DNA of 35,460 nucleotides from Pseudomonas maioricensis (GTDB taxonomy: Bacteria; Pseudomonadota; Gammaproteobacteria; Pseudomonadales; Pseudomonadaceae). The position numbers were made by a program, and so were the translations under genes. Under the pieces are notes generated by a model that saw only the letters and a list, made by a program, of their open reading frames with translations, was not told the origin of the DNA and ran no database searches. This document shows positions 15,975-24,555 of this stretch, piece by piece (the stretch's first letter is position 1; each line of letters starts with the position of its first letter). The stretch is from assembly GCF_022790535.1 (NCBI RefSeq), contig NZ_LOHG01000003.1:1-35460 (forward strand). The letters run 5' to 3'.

Positions 15975-17333
15975 ATGATTCGTATGCCATTGGCAACCGC
16001 TAGTCTGCTGGCCATCGCTATTTCCCTCGCTGGTTGTGGCGACGAGAAAAAAGCTGCAGCACCAGCCACCGCTTCCGCACCTGCTCCAGCGCCTGCTGCT
16101 GCACCCGCGCCCGAAGCGGCTGCTCCGGCACCCGCTGCGCAGTCCACTGACGCTGCAGCCAAGGCAGTCGTCGCCAACTACGCCAACATGGTTTCCGCCG
16201 TATTCAGCGACGCTGAAGCCGCTGCTAAAAACCTGCAGACTGCGATCAACGAATTCCTCGCCACCCCGAATGACAAAACCCTCAAAGCTGCCCGCGACGC
16301 CTGGGTTGCTGCGCGCGTGCCTTACATGCAGAGCGAAGTATTCCGCTTCGGCAACACGATCATCGACGACTGGGAAGGACAGGTTAACGCCTGGCCCCTG
16401 GACGAAGGCCTGATCGACTACGTTGCCAAAGACTACCAGCACGCGCTGGGTAACCCGGGCGCCACGGCCAACATCATCGCCAACACTGAAGTACAGGTCG
16501 GCGAAGACAAGGTAGACGTGAAAGAAATCACCCCTGAAAAACTCGCCAGCCTGAACGAGCTGGGCGGTTCGGAAGCCAACGTCGCAACCGGCTACCACGC
16601 CATCGAATTCCTGCTTTGGGGTCAGGACTTGCACGGTAATGGTCCTGGCGCGGGTGAACGTCCAGCTTCCGACTACATTGAAGGCGCAGGCGGCACTGGC
16701 GGCCATAACGACCGTCGTCGTGCCTACCTGACAGCGGTGACTGACTTACTGGTCAGCGATCTGGAAGAAATGTCCAACAACTGGAAGCCAGGCGTTGCCG
16801 ATAACTATCGCGCCAGCCTGGAAGCCGAAAGCGGCGAGAGCGGCCTGCGTAAAATGCTCTTCGGCATGGGCAGCCTGTCTCTGGGCGAGCTGGCTGGTGA
16901 GCGCATGAAGGTGGCACTGGAAGCCAACTCCAGCGAAGACGAGCACGACTGCTTCAGCGACAACACTCATAACTCCCATTTCTACAATGGCAAAGGCATC
17001 CGCAACGTATACCTGGGCGAGTACACCCGTGTAGATGGCACCAAAGTCAGCGGGCCAAGCCTGTCGTCTCTGGTCGCCAAAGCCGATCCAGCCACCGACG
17101 CCACCCTACGAGCTGACCTGGACGCTACTCAGGCCAAGCTGCAAGCCATCGTCGACCAAGCCAACAAAGGTCAGCATTTCGACCAGTTGATCGCGGCTGG
17201 CAACACCGAAGGCAACCAGATCGTTCGCGACGCCATTGCCGCTCTGGTCAAACAGACCGGTGCCATCGAGCAAGCCGCTGGCAAGCTCGGCATCACCGAC
17301 CTGAACCCGGATAACGCCGATCACGAATTCTGA
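15975..17333 (+). CDS. icmP: IcmP-like imelysin (M75 family) lipoprotein
   Basis: 452 aa. N-terminal lipoprotein signal with lipobox SLAGC (about residues 16-20), then an Ala/Pro-rich tether (APAPAPAAAPAPEAAAPAPAA) to about residue 55, then the imelysin domain. The family GxHxxE motif is intact as G206-Y-H-A-I-E211 in ATGYHAIEFLLWGQDLHG, and the SHFYNGKGIRNVYLG region is typical. P. aeruginosa IcmP (PA4370) was first described as an insulin-cleaving outer-membrane metalloprotease; the family is now thought to act in iron handling (EfeO-like). The upstream Fur-like site agrees. In PAO1 the di-heme, second imelysin and DUF1513 genes follow directly; here a T6SS cassette lies between. Confidence 0.92.
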   Translation: MIRMPLATASLLAIAISLAGCGDEKKAAAPATASAPAPAPAAAPAPEAAAPAPAAQSTDAAAKAVVANYANMVSAVFSDAEAAAKNLQTAINEFLATPNDKTLKAARDAWVAARVPYMQSEVFRFGNTIIDDWEGQVNAWPLDEGLIDYVAKDYQHALGNPGATANIIANTEVQVGEDKVDVKEITPEKLASLNELGGSEANVATGYHAIEFLLWGQDLHGNGPGAGERPASDYIEGAGGTGGHNDRRRAYLTAVTDLLVSDLEEMSNNWKPGVADNYRASLEAESGESGLRKMLFGMGSLSLGELAGERMKVALEANSSEDEHDCFSDNTHNSHFYNGKGIRNVYLGEYTRVDGTKVSGPSLSSLVAKADPATDATLRADLDATQAKLQAIVDQANKGQHFDQLIAAGNTEGNQIVRDAIAALVKQTGAIEQAAGKLGITDLNPDNADHEF

Positions 17334-17385
17334 TCAGCGAGGTTTGAGCGTTCGCTGATGAACGCTTCGAACGGGTGAACTTGAG

Positions 17386-17422
17386 AAATGCCAGTTGGCT
17401 TTGCTGACTGGCATTTTTTTTT
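17386..17422 (+). terminator. Intrinsic terminator downstream of icmP
   Basis: AAATGCCAGT (17386-17395) pairs with ACTGGCATTT (17407-17416) and runs into nine T. A second short stem AGCGTTC/GAACGCT lies just upstream (17347-17366). It separates icmP transcription from the T6SS genes. Confidence 0.88.
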
Positions 17423-17571
17423 GGCTGTGGATTGCCACTTAGGCTATTGGAGCGGGACGATTCTGCGAGTGTTGTAAGCCCTTTCCGAAACGCCATTTTC
17501 AGGGTTGTAGCAACCTTCCCCCACCACGAATATGCGCGCTTTCCTATAGCCATTGAGCAAGGCGCGCCTCG

Positions 17572-18459
17572 ATGACATATCTCGAATCCGGCCCGGATGA
17601 CCTGCCGTGGTCGAAAAATGGCTACATTCTGTTCAACGCCGTAAGAACCGGCGACCTGCTGAAGCGGCTTTATCAGTGGAACCCCGGTGTCGACTGCCAT
17701 CCGCTGTTTCTCGGAACCCGGTTCAAAGAGCTGCTGGATATGTCGCCCGTGGTGGTGACCATTGAAGACCAATACGACCCTGCATTTCGAGCATTTCTGG
17801 AGAACGCGCAAAAGCTCTGGGGCCTCCTGCTGTTCAGCAATGCCAATAAACGTGAGGTTGTCGATCATCTGCGCTGGTTGGTCAGCGTTGATGAACCGGT
17901 GGGCAAAGCCACCTTGCTTAATCTGTCGGACCCGCAAGTCGCGAACGCCTTGTTCGAGCTGTATCCCTTGCACACCGATAACGCCCTGTACGGCCCTATT
18001 GAGCATGTCTACGCGATAGATCGTTTCGAAGGGCGCTGGCGCCATCACCGGCGTCTCGGACCGCCCGCGACCAACGCCCATCAGACGCTCTATCGCCTGA
18101 GCGAAGCTCAGATCGAAGCGCTGGATGAGCTCAGCTTTCGCGCTGTCGTGATCAACATCGAACTCCACGCATGTCGGCATTTTCCTGAGTTTCAGGCGCA
18201 GCTCGATTCCCGACAGCGCTTCGCGTATTTCCTCGAAATGGCCAACGGCGCGTATGAGCGCGGCTTTCACAGCGAAAGCGATCTGTTGCACTTCGTAAAC
18301 GTCATGCAATTTCTCCATAGCCAACCGCCTGATGCCCATCCAGACATCACTACTCTGCTGTACCAAAGCTCATCGCTGACACCTTCGCAACGGGTACAGA
18401 AAGCCAATCTGCTCGCCCTGGAGCGAGCCCGACAATTTCTGCGAGGAACGCAACCATGA
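17572..18459 (+). CDS. DUF4123 type VI effector adaptor/chaperone
   Basis: 295 aa, no signal peptide or membrane segment. The N-terminal half has the layout of DUF4123 (Tap/TEC) proteins: a short conserved segment around FLGTRFKELLDMSPVVVTI (about residues 45-63), a central LWGLLLFSNANKREVVDHLRWLVSV helix, and FFELYPL-like and GPIEHVYAIDRFEGRWR blocks. DUF4123 proteins bind the N-terminus of a specific cargo effector and load it on a VgrG spike. The stop overlaps the effector ATG (ATGA), so the two are translationally coupled. The start ATG at 17572 has only a weak AAGG upstream. There is no vgrG beside it. The domain call is from pattern memory, supported strongly by the neighbouring effector. 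Confidence 0.82.
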   Translation: MTYLESGPDDLPWSKNGYILFNAVRTGDLLKRLYQWNPGVDCHPLFLGTRFKELLDMSPVVVTIEDQYDPAFRAFLENAQKLWGLLLFSNANKREVVDHLRWLVSVDEPVGKATLLNLSDPQVANALFELYPLHTDNALYGPIEHVYAIDRFEGRWRHHRRLGPPATNAHQTLYRLSEAQIEALDELSFRAVVINIELHACRHFPEFQAQLDSRQRFAYFLEMANGAYERGFHSESDLLHFVNVMQFLHSQPPDAHPDITTLLYQSSSLTPSQRVQKANLLALERARQFLRGTQP

Positions 18460-19307
18460 CCGGTAAACGTCTGCCCAAAGAGGATCGCGCTTACTGGGAA
18501 GCCCGAAGCGGCAGCCACAAGGACGCCCGCACCAGTATTGGAACCTGCCCGCTGATGGGTAAGAAAATCCAGCTGCTACCGCTGCGATATGGTCGGGTAG
18601 AACGACTGACCAGCAAAGTAGATACAGAATCCTATCAAGGGCTACAGCGGCCAATTGGTCTGCGGCTGATGCGCGACGGTTTTCTGTACGTCATCGAAGA
18701 AACCACCAACACTCTGCATGAGTACCGCATAGAGAATGGCGCGCCCGTAAAGTTGTTGTGGCAAGGCAATGATGTCACTCAGGACGAACGCAGCCACGCC
18801 ACCGGCGAATCGACACTCATCTTCGCCCGTAACAGCGTTCTGCATGTAGCGTATTCGGAGCTGCAATGGACTGCTGCGAAATGCGCCCACGTCATCTCCA
18901 GCAGCCCTGACCGCTTTTACTTCATGCAACAAGTGGATCTGGCTAAAGCGAACTGCGAAAACGGCGGCAAGCATCTTCGGGTTCAAAAGCAGATCAAAAC
19001 AACCGTTGCCGAACTGGCCGAACAACCGTCAACGCAGTGCCCGACGCCGGATGCGCCCGCCGAAGAACGCCAGGACTACGCGTGGGAACATCAAGCGCTC
19101 TTCCGTGAAGCTCATATTGGCGAACTCAAGGATTCACTGAACGCGCTGTACCAGTTCGACCATCTGTACCTGATTCTGGAAGACAGTCTGGGCATCATGC
19201 GTGACCTTGCCGAGGAGCAGGATACGGTTGTCGGCTGGATCGAAGAATGGACTCAACGCCACAACAACGAAAGCGCTACGTGGTGGGCAGCTATATTGAC
19301 ACCCTGA
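18456..19307 (+). CDS. VasX-like effector, 5' fragment (N-terminal region)
   Basis: 283 aa as it stands; about the first 272 residues (to HNNE) belong to the effector and the last dozen (SATWWAAILTP) are out-of-frame read-through to a TGA. Contains the CPLMGKKIQLLPLRYGRVERL segment followed by GLRLMRDGFLYVIEETTNTLHEYRI, a beta-rich region that in this family is the likely adaptor/VgrG-loading part. If expressed alone it would have no pore-forming segment. It starts on the ATG of the ATGA overlap with the adaptor. Confidence 0.75.
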   Translation: MTGKRLPKEDRAYWEARSGSHKDARTSIGTCPLMGKKIQLLPLRYGRVERLTSKVDTESYQGLQRPIGLRLMRDGFLYVIEETTNTLHEYRIENGAPVKLLWQGNDVTQDERSHATGESTLIFARNSVLHVAYSELQWTAAKCAHVISSSPDRFYFMQQVDLAKANCENGGKHLRVQKQIKTTVAELAEQPSTQCPTPDAPAEERQDYAWEHQALFREAHIGELKDSLNALYQFDHLYLILEDSLGIMRDLAEEQDTVVGWIEEWTQRHNNESATWWAAILTP

Positions 19308-21928
19308 TGACGCTGGGCGAGAACAACGCTCTACGGACTGACGCAACACCGGATCTGTTCGAAAAAACCACGCTGGAACAACGCACGTTCATTTACGACT
19401 ACATCAATGCCCGGAATCAGTGGCGTTGGGAAAAGAGCCAAGGCCTGGAAGTACCCCGCAGCGAAAACGGAAACTACTCGTCGATGCGCGGTGCACACCT
19501 GCGCGAGCGATCTGAAACAGTTATCGCCAAACGTCAGATGGACGAGAAACACCGGCAAATGGTCGTTGCGCTGGGCGAGCCGCTCCACAAGGACCTTGAT
19601 GAAGAAATCGAGGCCCTCGAAGACAGCAGCATCGGCACGCTGCAAGGCGTAGGTCTGGGCTCGCGAGGTATTTTCGATCTGGTCCGGCATGAGGAAATGC
19701 AGCGATACCTAAAGCGAGAACGCCTGCATCTCAAACGCTGGACCGAGCGTCTCGACGCCATCACGCATGACCGAACCCGACTATTCACATTGGGCGAGTT
19801 TCATCGCAGCGCTTGGTATTTCGATCCAGAGCACCACGAGCAACTGAACAACGCCCTTGCCACTGAATACAACTGCACCCGCGACTTGTGCCGCACCGAT
19901 GAAGCGTTGGAGAAGATCGCGGCTTACTTTCATGACAAGCCGTTCTACCTCCTGCCAGTTTTTTATGGACGACTGGACCTGGATTTTCTACGGATCAAAT
20001 CCGGCGTATTGATCAAGCTGCTGGACGACATGCGTGGCTTCACCGATGGGCTGGCCGACGCTGAAAAACGGATATCCGATATCGGTCACATCATGGGCAG
20101 CCACTGGAGCAAAAGCCTGCAAATCGAAGGCCGCGCTCATTCACTCCATCAAGCCGTTAGCGCCACGTACATCCCCGCTATCGCACTCGGCATGGAGAAA
20201 TGGCTGGCGCAGATGCAGGTCAAACTCGAAACGCCTGCCATGCATCAGCAGATGGACAGCTTCAAGACTTTCACCAACCGTGGGCAACGGCTGGGCATGT
20301 TGGTTGCCCTGCAACAGGAAGGCGCCCACCTGAACATCGCCAGCGCCGACGATGTGGAGAAATTCACTCACAACTTCACCCGCCTGGTTCATCTGCTTGA
20401 ACGTGAAGAGCAAATCAAGGCAGATCGCAAAAACTGCGACAAACTCACTCGTAAACGCATGCTGAGCGAAGAAGAACGCTACGGATACCAGGTCCGTAAA
20501 GAAGCGTTCAGCAAAGAGTTACTCGCGACACGCAACGAGCGTTCGGCTGTCGTGAGACAGCTGGAAGACGGGATTACTCCGACCAGAAAACTTGGTGCGG
20601 GACGGGTTGGTGTGCAACTGGATATCAGCCCCGAAAATCTTGAGGCATTGAATGATGAGACGAGACGGCTTAGGGCTGGGGCGTTGGGGGAATATGGGAC
20701 TGAGGGATCGACGAAGGTCGCACTTAAGAGTGGGTTCGTGCCATTGCTGGCAGTCGGGTTGCAAATTGGGAATCTAGGGGAGGCTTGGAGGGTATGGCAA
20801 AAAAACACTGGCAATAAAAGAACAGCAAGGGAAATCGCAATTGCAGTTGGTAGTCTGACTTCAGTTTTGGCAGCGGCGTTATCGGTCTACCAGTCGATTC
20901 ATATCGCAATGGTAGATAAAGCTTTGCAAGCGACGCTTACTAACGGTTCAGGAGAAGCAGGAACATTATTCGCGGTTAAAGCTGGAAAGTTAGGTTTGCA
21001 GCTAGGATTAATCATTGCCCCGCTTGCGCTCATCGGCTCAATCGGAACGGCATGGGATAACTGGGATAAATGGCACGACGCATTTGTCACCGGCACGGCT
21101 GGGGAGAAAGCCGGTGCTCTTGCCGCATTGGTCGGAGATGTAGGGGCTCTCGGAGTCGCCACAGTAACAACCTCGATAGCTGGCCGTGAAGGTTGGGGGA
21201 TAAGTCAGGACTACATAAGGGCACCGCGGCAGGAGAGAAAAGTTGCCCTCGCCAGAGCTTGGGCGACTAGAGGAACCCGGTTCCTTTATTTATCAATGCG
21301 CTTTACCCCGTTGGGTCTCGCGTTTACAGCATTCCAGCTGAGTGGCGAAGCGCTATACAACTACAACAATCTTGACGATCAGCAACGCTGGATGTTGCGT
21401 TGTTGCTGGGGCCTGCAACCTGAAAACTGGGATTGGCCAACCCATTCGCAAAAACTCGCTGAAGCCACCCTGTTGCCGCATGTCATAGACAAAGGCCTTC
21501 ATCGCCAGCTCGCCAGTGACGAGCCTGTCCGCAGGCTACATTTGGTTTTGCCGGGATTAAATCTTGGAACCTTCGACGATACGTCACTGCGCTGGAGCGC
21601 CGCACTACAAAAGGCACCAAATGATTGGGATGCAGGTCAAGCTTTGGCTTCGCTCATCCGGGTCGTTGCTGATCGCCCCATGATCTTGGAGCTGGATATC
21701 CCAGAACAATGGCAAGGTATGCAATCGCAGTTGCAACTGCACCTAATGGTAAAGCCAGCGGTAGCCGCTGATTACTTGAAGGCAGACCAAAGCTATCTGC
21801 ATTACCGCATTCCATTATCTCCAGATATTGTCAGCAAAAAAAGAATAACGCCATCCGCTCTAGTCCCAACATTAGCTAAGCAGCCAGAAGAAACTCAGAT
21901 CACCAGTGAGCTGCTAAATGATATCTAA
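19247..21928 (+). CDS. VasX-like effector, 3' fragment (helical and pore-forming region)
   Basis: 893 codons open; genuine effector sequence begins around codon 9 (KRYVVGSYIDTLMTLGEN). Residues about 1-480 are charged and largely helical (for example RYLKRERLHLKRWTERLDAITHDRTRLF). Residues about 490-700 hold five hydrophobic stretches (FVPLLAVGLQIGNLG; IAIAVGSLTSVLAAALSVY; LGLQLGLIIAPLALIGSIG; AGALAALVGDVGALGVATV; FTPLGLAFTAFQL), which fit a membrane-inserting toxin. About 190 residues follow. Codon use turns AT-rich from about 20650. The ATG at 19247 has no clear ribosome-binding site, so separate translation is doubtful. Confidence 0.75.
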   Translation: MDSTPQQRKRYVVGSYIDTLMTLGENNALRTDATPDLFEKTTLEQRTFIYDYINARNQWRWEKSQGLEVPRSENGNYSSMRGAHLRERSETVIAKRQMDEKHRQMVVALGEPLHKDLDEEIEALEDSSIGTLQGVGLGSRGIFDLVRHEEMQRYLKRERLHLKRWTERLDAITHDRTRLFTLGEFHRSAWYFDPEHHEQLNNALATEYNCTRDLCRTDEALEKIAAYFHDKPFYLLPVFYGRLDLDFLRIKSGVLIKLLDDMRGFTDGLADAEKRISDIGHIMGSHWSKSLQIEGRAHSLHQAVSATYIPAIALGMEKWLAQMQVKLETPAMHQQMDSFKTFTNRGQRLGMLVALQQEGAHLNIASADDVEKFTHNFTRLVHLLEREEQIKADRKNCDKLTRKRMLSEEERYGYQVRKEAFSKELLATRNERSAVVRQLEDGITPTRKLGAGRVGVQLDISPENLEALNDETRRLRAGALGEYGTEGSTKVALKSGFVPLLAVGLQIGNLGEAWRVWQKNTGNKRTAREIAIAVGSLTSVLAAALSVYQSIHIAMVDKALQATLTNGSGEAGTLFAVKAGKLGLQLGLIIAPLALIGSIGTAWDNWDKWHDAFVTGTAGEKAGALAALVGDVGALGVATVTTSIAGREGWGISQDYIRAPRQERKVALARAWATRGTRFLYLSMRFTPLGLAFTAFQLSGEALYNYNNLDDQQRWMLRCCWGLQPENWDWPTHSQKLAEATLLPHVIDKGLHRQLASDEPVRRLHLVLPGLNLGTFDDTSLRWSAALQKAPNDWDAGQALASLIRVVADRPMILELDIPEQWQGMQSQLQLHLMVKPAVAADYLKADQSYLHYRIPLSPDIVSKKRITPSALVPTLAKQPEETQITSELLNDI

Positions 21929-22976
21929 CAAATATGAAAAACTACCTCAGGCAGGCGATATAGAGAAGCGATCCGGAACTGAAGTGCTTTATCTTTCCCC
22001 ATGCCCAATACCTACAGGGATCGCAGCTTATAGCTCAAGAAGCCTGAATAGAGACTCGAACGAGTCCTATCTTGATTTCACAGCGGGATCAGCCACAGTC
22101 GAATTCGGCGTTCGAGGGGGGATTGGCTCAGTTATAGGGATTACCATGTTCCTGCTCCTTGTAAGCTTAGGACTAGGCATATCTGACTACCTGGACGCAG
22201 GAAGACCTATCCTTGAGCCCGTAATCACCCTGTTCTCACCTAATTGGTTCACTTGGGGCGTTCTAGGCTTCCTTATTTCCATTCATAGCTGGCAACTAGC
22301 TCGTGTGGTCCACCAGCAGACCTCCTATCCCCCCATCCGCTTCAACCGCCAACGCCGCGAAGTCGCCTACGTCCCCAAACGCGGTCAGCCACCGCGTTTC
22401 ATCCCATGGGAAGAAGTCATCGCCTGCGTGACCAGCGGCAAGGTCGTTACCCAATACGGTGTACATAACAGCTTCTCGCTGATGATCGGACTTCGGGATT
22501 CGGAAATTGGCGATGTGGTGTGGATAACCGTGCCAACGGGCTCGCTCACACTGGCTATCAGTGAATGGGAGGCCATTCGCGGTTACATGGAGGAAGGCCT
22601 TAGTGCCCTGCCAAGGCCTGTAAGCGAGGAATTTGAAGAAGGGACCGTCGTGTATTTTCATTATTGCCGCGAGGTGTACCGAGACAATCACTGGTACATC
22701 ACTTACCTGCTGGGCTTCGTGCTCATCCAGTTCTGCAGCGGCTGGACTCTCCCCTGCCATATCGCGGCCTGGGTAAAGCGATTGCCCAAAGCCAGCTTTC
22801 CGAAATCCGTGCTCGACTGGTCTAAACCGCTACCGCCAGATGAATGGAAGCAACCCAGCGATGAATTGATCGAACAGAGCAAGGCTATCCGCAAAAGCCT
22901 GCGCAAGGGTAAAAGTCTTTTTGAGCATTTTCGAGAAGAATGCAGTTCTAGAACCGAAATGGGGAAAAGTGCCTGA
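21918..22976 (+). CDS. Candidate T6SS immunity protein with three membrane segments
   Basis: 352 aa. The ATG at 21918 overlaps the effector's end by 11 bp in another frame, a tight coupling typical of toxin/immunity pairs. Hydrophobic segments: about residues 72-92 (IGSVIGITMFLLLVSLGLGI), 110-130 (WFTWGVLGFLISIHSWQLA) and 255-275 (WYITYLLGFVLIQFCSGW). Between them is a soluble domain with IRFNRQRREVAYVPKRGQPPRFIPWEEVIACV, which looks like a PH-like beta-rich cytoplasmic domain. Immunity to VasX-type toxins (TsiV2) is also an inner-membrane protein, though I see no evidence of homology. I think it may belong to the family called DUF6708, but I cannot confirm that. The role is inferred from position. 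Confidence 0.72.
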   Translation: MISNKYEKLPQAGDIEKRSGTEVLYLSPCPIPTGIAAYSSRSLNRDSNESYLDFTAGSATVEFGVRGGIGSVIGITMFLLLVSLGLGISDYLDAGRPILEPVITLFSPNWFTWGVLGFLISIHSWQLARVVHQQTSYPPIRFNRQRREVAYVPKRGQPPRFIPWEEVIACVTSGKVVTQYGVHNSFSLMIGLRDSEIGDVVWITVPTGSLTLAISEWEAIRGYMEEGLSALPRPVSEEFEEGTVVYFHYCREVYRDNHWYITYLLGFVLIQFCSGWTLPCHIAAWVKRLPKASFPKSVLDWSKPLPPDEWKQPSDELIEQSKAIRKSLRKGKSLFEHFREECSSRTEMGKSA

Positions 22977-23094
22977 CCAACGATTTCGTAACAACACATT
23001 GCACCCACCAAGGCAAACGATAATCCCTCTTATTCAAAAAGGACGAGGCTGTTAAGCTTGCACGCCCCGATTTTTGGCTCGTTGCAGGATGGTT

Positions 23095-24522
23095 ATGGCT
23101 ACGCGGCTACGTCCCTTTGTTGTGTTGCTCAGTGCCCTGATGATGGGTGCGTGCGATGACGCCCCGCGTTTCACCCAGGCAGAGCCTGGTGAGGCGTTGG
23201 CGGGCGGCAGAGCGACCGTGAACAAGCGGGATGTGAATGCGTTCTCGATGCCGTCGGCGAATCTGTCGCCTGTGCGGCGTCTGGACTTCAGTGTCGGCAA
23301 CAGTTTCTTCCGCAGCCCTTGGGTGATCGCTCCGTCCACGACCACTGCCCGTGACGGGCTGGGGCCGCTGTTCAATACCAACGCGTGCCAGAACTGCCAT
23401 ATCAAGGACGGTCGCGGTCATCCGCCCGAGCCCAATGACGTCAATGCCGTGTCGATGCTGGTACGCCTGTCGATTCCCGATGATCCGGCTCAGGCAGAGC
23501 TGATCAAGAAGAATGGCGTGCTGCCCGAGCCGACTTACGGCGGGCAGTTGCAGGACATGGCAGTGCCCGGTGTCGCCCCGGAGGGTCGCGTCCGCATCGA
23601 GTACGAGCCCATGCCGGTCAGGTTTCGCGATGGCACGGTGGTCGAGTTGCGCAAGCCGACCTTGAGCATCACTCATCTGGGCTACGGCCCGATGCACCCG
23701 CAAACCCGCGCCTCGGTACGCGTGGCCCCGGCGATGATTGGTCTCGGGTTGCTGGAAGCGATTCCCGACGCGGCGATTCTGGCCAATGCTGATCCCGATG
23801 ATAAAGACGGTGACGGCATTAGCGGTCGCCCGAACTGGGTGTGGGACGATGAGCAACAGACCGTGGTAATGGGCCGGTTTGGCTGGAAGGCCGGGCAGCC
23901 CAATCTGAATCAACAAAACGTGCACGCGTTTTCCGGTGACATGGGCCTGACCACCAGCCTGCGTAACTTCGACGATTGCACGCCCGCACAAACCGACTGC
24001 CTTGCAGCACCCAACGGCAATGGCCCGGACGGCGAGCCGGAGGTCAGCGACAACATTCTGCGGCTGGTGCTGTTCTATAGCCGTAACCTGGGTGTACCCG
24101 CCCGTCGCAACATAGAAAATCCCCAGGTGCTGGCCGGTAAAAACCTGTTCTACAAGGCAGGCTGCCAGCAATGCCATACGCCACAGTTCAAGACACGTCA
24201 TGATGCCGCCGAGCCGGAACTGGCCAATCAGGTAATCCGTCCCTACAGCGACCTGTTATTGCATGACATGGGCGATGAGTTGGCTGACAATCGCACCGAA
24301 TTTCAGGCGACAGGCCGCGAATGGCGCACGCCGCCTCTGTGGGGCATAGGCCTGACGCAAACCGTCAGCGGCCACACTCAGTTTTTGCACGACGGACGCG
24401 CCCGCAATCTGCTCGAAGCGGTGCTCTGGCACGGAGGCGAAGCACAAGCCGCGCAGCGGCAGGTATTGGCTTTTGATGCCGAACAGCGCGCAGCACTGCT
24501 GGCGTTTCTGAATTCGTTATGA
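23095..24522 (+). CDS. Di-heme oxidoreductase family lipoprotein (DUF1111)
   Basis: 475 aa from ATG 23095, chosen because AGGA is seven bases upstream and the product begins with a lipoprotein signal (MATRLRPFVVLLSALMMGAC). Two c-type heme sites: C98-Q-N-C-H102 (NACQNCHIKDGRGHPP) and C357-Q-Q-C-H361. Between them is a calcium-like acidic loop DPDDKDGDGISGRPN at about residue 235, typical of this di-heme peroxidase-related family. It sits first in a compact operon with an imelysin and a DUF1513 gene (gaps 33 and 13 bp). In PAO1 the same set (PA4371-PA4373) follows icmP. It may carry out the redox step of a periplasmic iron-handling system comparable to EfeB in EfeUOB; that is an inference. Confidence 0.9.
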   Translation: MATRLRPFVVLLSALMMGACDDAPRFTQAEPGEALAGGRATVNKRDVNAFSMPSANLSPVRRLDFSVGNSFFRSPWVIAPSTTTARDGLGPLFNTNACQNCHIKDGRGHPPEPNDVNAVSMLVRLSIPDDPAQAELIKKNGVLPEPTYGGQLQDMAVPGVAPEGRVRIEYEPMPVRFRDGTVVELRKPTLSITHLGYGPMHPQTRASVRVAPAMIGLGLLEAIPDAAILANADPDDKDGDGISGRPNWVWDDEQQTVVMGRFGWKAGQPNLNQQNVHAFSGDMGLTTSLRNFDDCTPAQTDCLAAPNGNGPDGEPEVSDNILRLVLFYSRNLGVPARRNIENPQVLAGKNLFYKAGCQQCHTPQFKTRHDAAEPELANQVIRPYSDLLLHDMGDELADNRTEFQATGREWRTPPLWGIGLTQTVSGHTQFLHDGRARNLLEAVLWHGGEAQAAQRQVLAFDAEQRAALLAFLNSL

Positions 24523-24555
24523 CTTCTTTCATTTAAAAACTATAAGGAGCCGGAC

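Larger units (their letters stand above)
18456..21928 (+). pseudogene. VasX-like (BTH_I2691-type) pore-forming T6SS effector, frameshifted
   Basis: The two open frames 18456-19307 and 19247-21928 read as one protein of about 1157 aa broken by one missing base. Reading the first frame to HNNE and the second from KRYVVGSYIDTL restores a smooth sequence if AACGAAAGCGC (19266-19276) was AACGAAAAGCGC, an A-run contraction. The N-terminus (residues 31-46, CPLMGKKIQLLPLRYG) is characteristic of VasX N-terminal regions. The C-terminal half has about five hydrophobic segments, as in the VasX family that depolarises the target inner membrane. With the DUF4123 gene before it and a membrane protein after it, the cassette is complete. 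Whether the break is a real mutation, a slippage site or a sequence error cannot be decided here. Confidence 0.8.

Noticed and set aside
16066..16150. Tandem repeat in icmP (GCACCTGCTCCAGC-like units)
   Set aside because: It is simply the coding of an Ala/Pro-rich lipoprotein tether, common in this family, and not a separate repeat element.
15861..16706. 281-codon minus-strand frame rich in Gly/Ser/Cys
   Set aside because: Antisense of the Ala/Pro-rich linker and imelysin domain of icmP, which gives biased composition.
17293..18366. 357-codon minus-strand open frame
   Set aside because: Antisense to the DUF4123 adaptor, which is supported by coupling to the effector.
18456..19307. Independent small effector or accessory protein
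   Set aside because: The end of this frame stops looking like protein exactly where the overlapping frame takes over, so it is better read as the 5' part of one frameshifted gene.
23019..23035. Possible Fur box GATAATCCCTCTTATTC before the di-heme gene
   Set aside because: The spacing of the half-sites does not fit the 19-bp or 7-1-7 Fur models and no good promoter surrounds it.
23107..24201. 364-codon minus-strand open frame
   Set aside because: Antisense to the di-heme oxidoreductase with two CxxCH sites.
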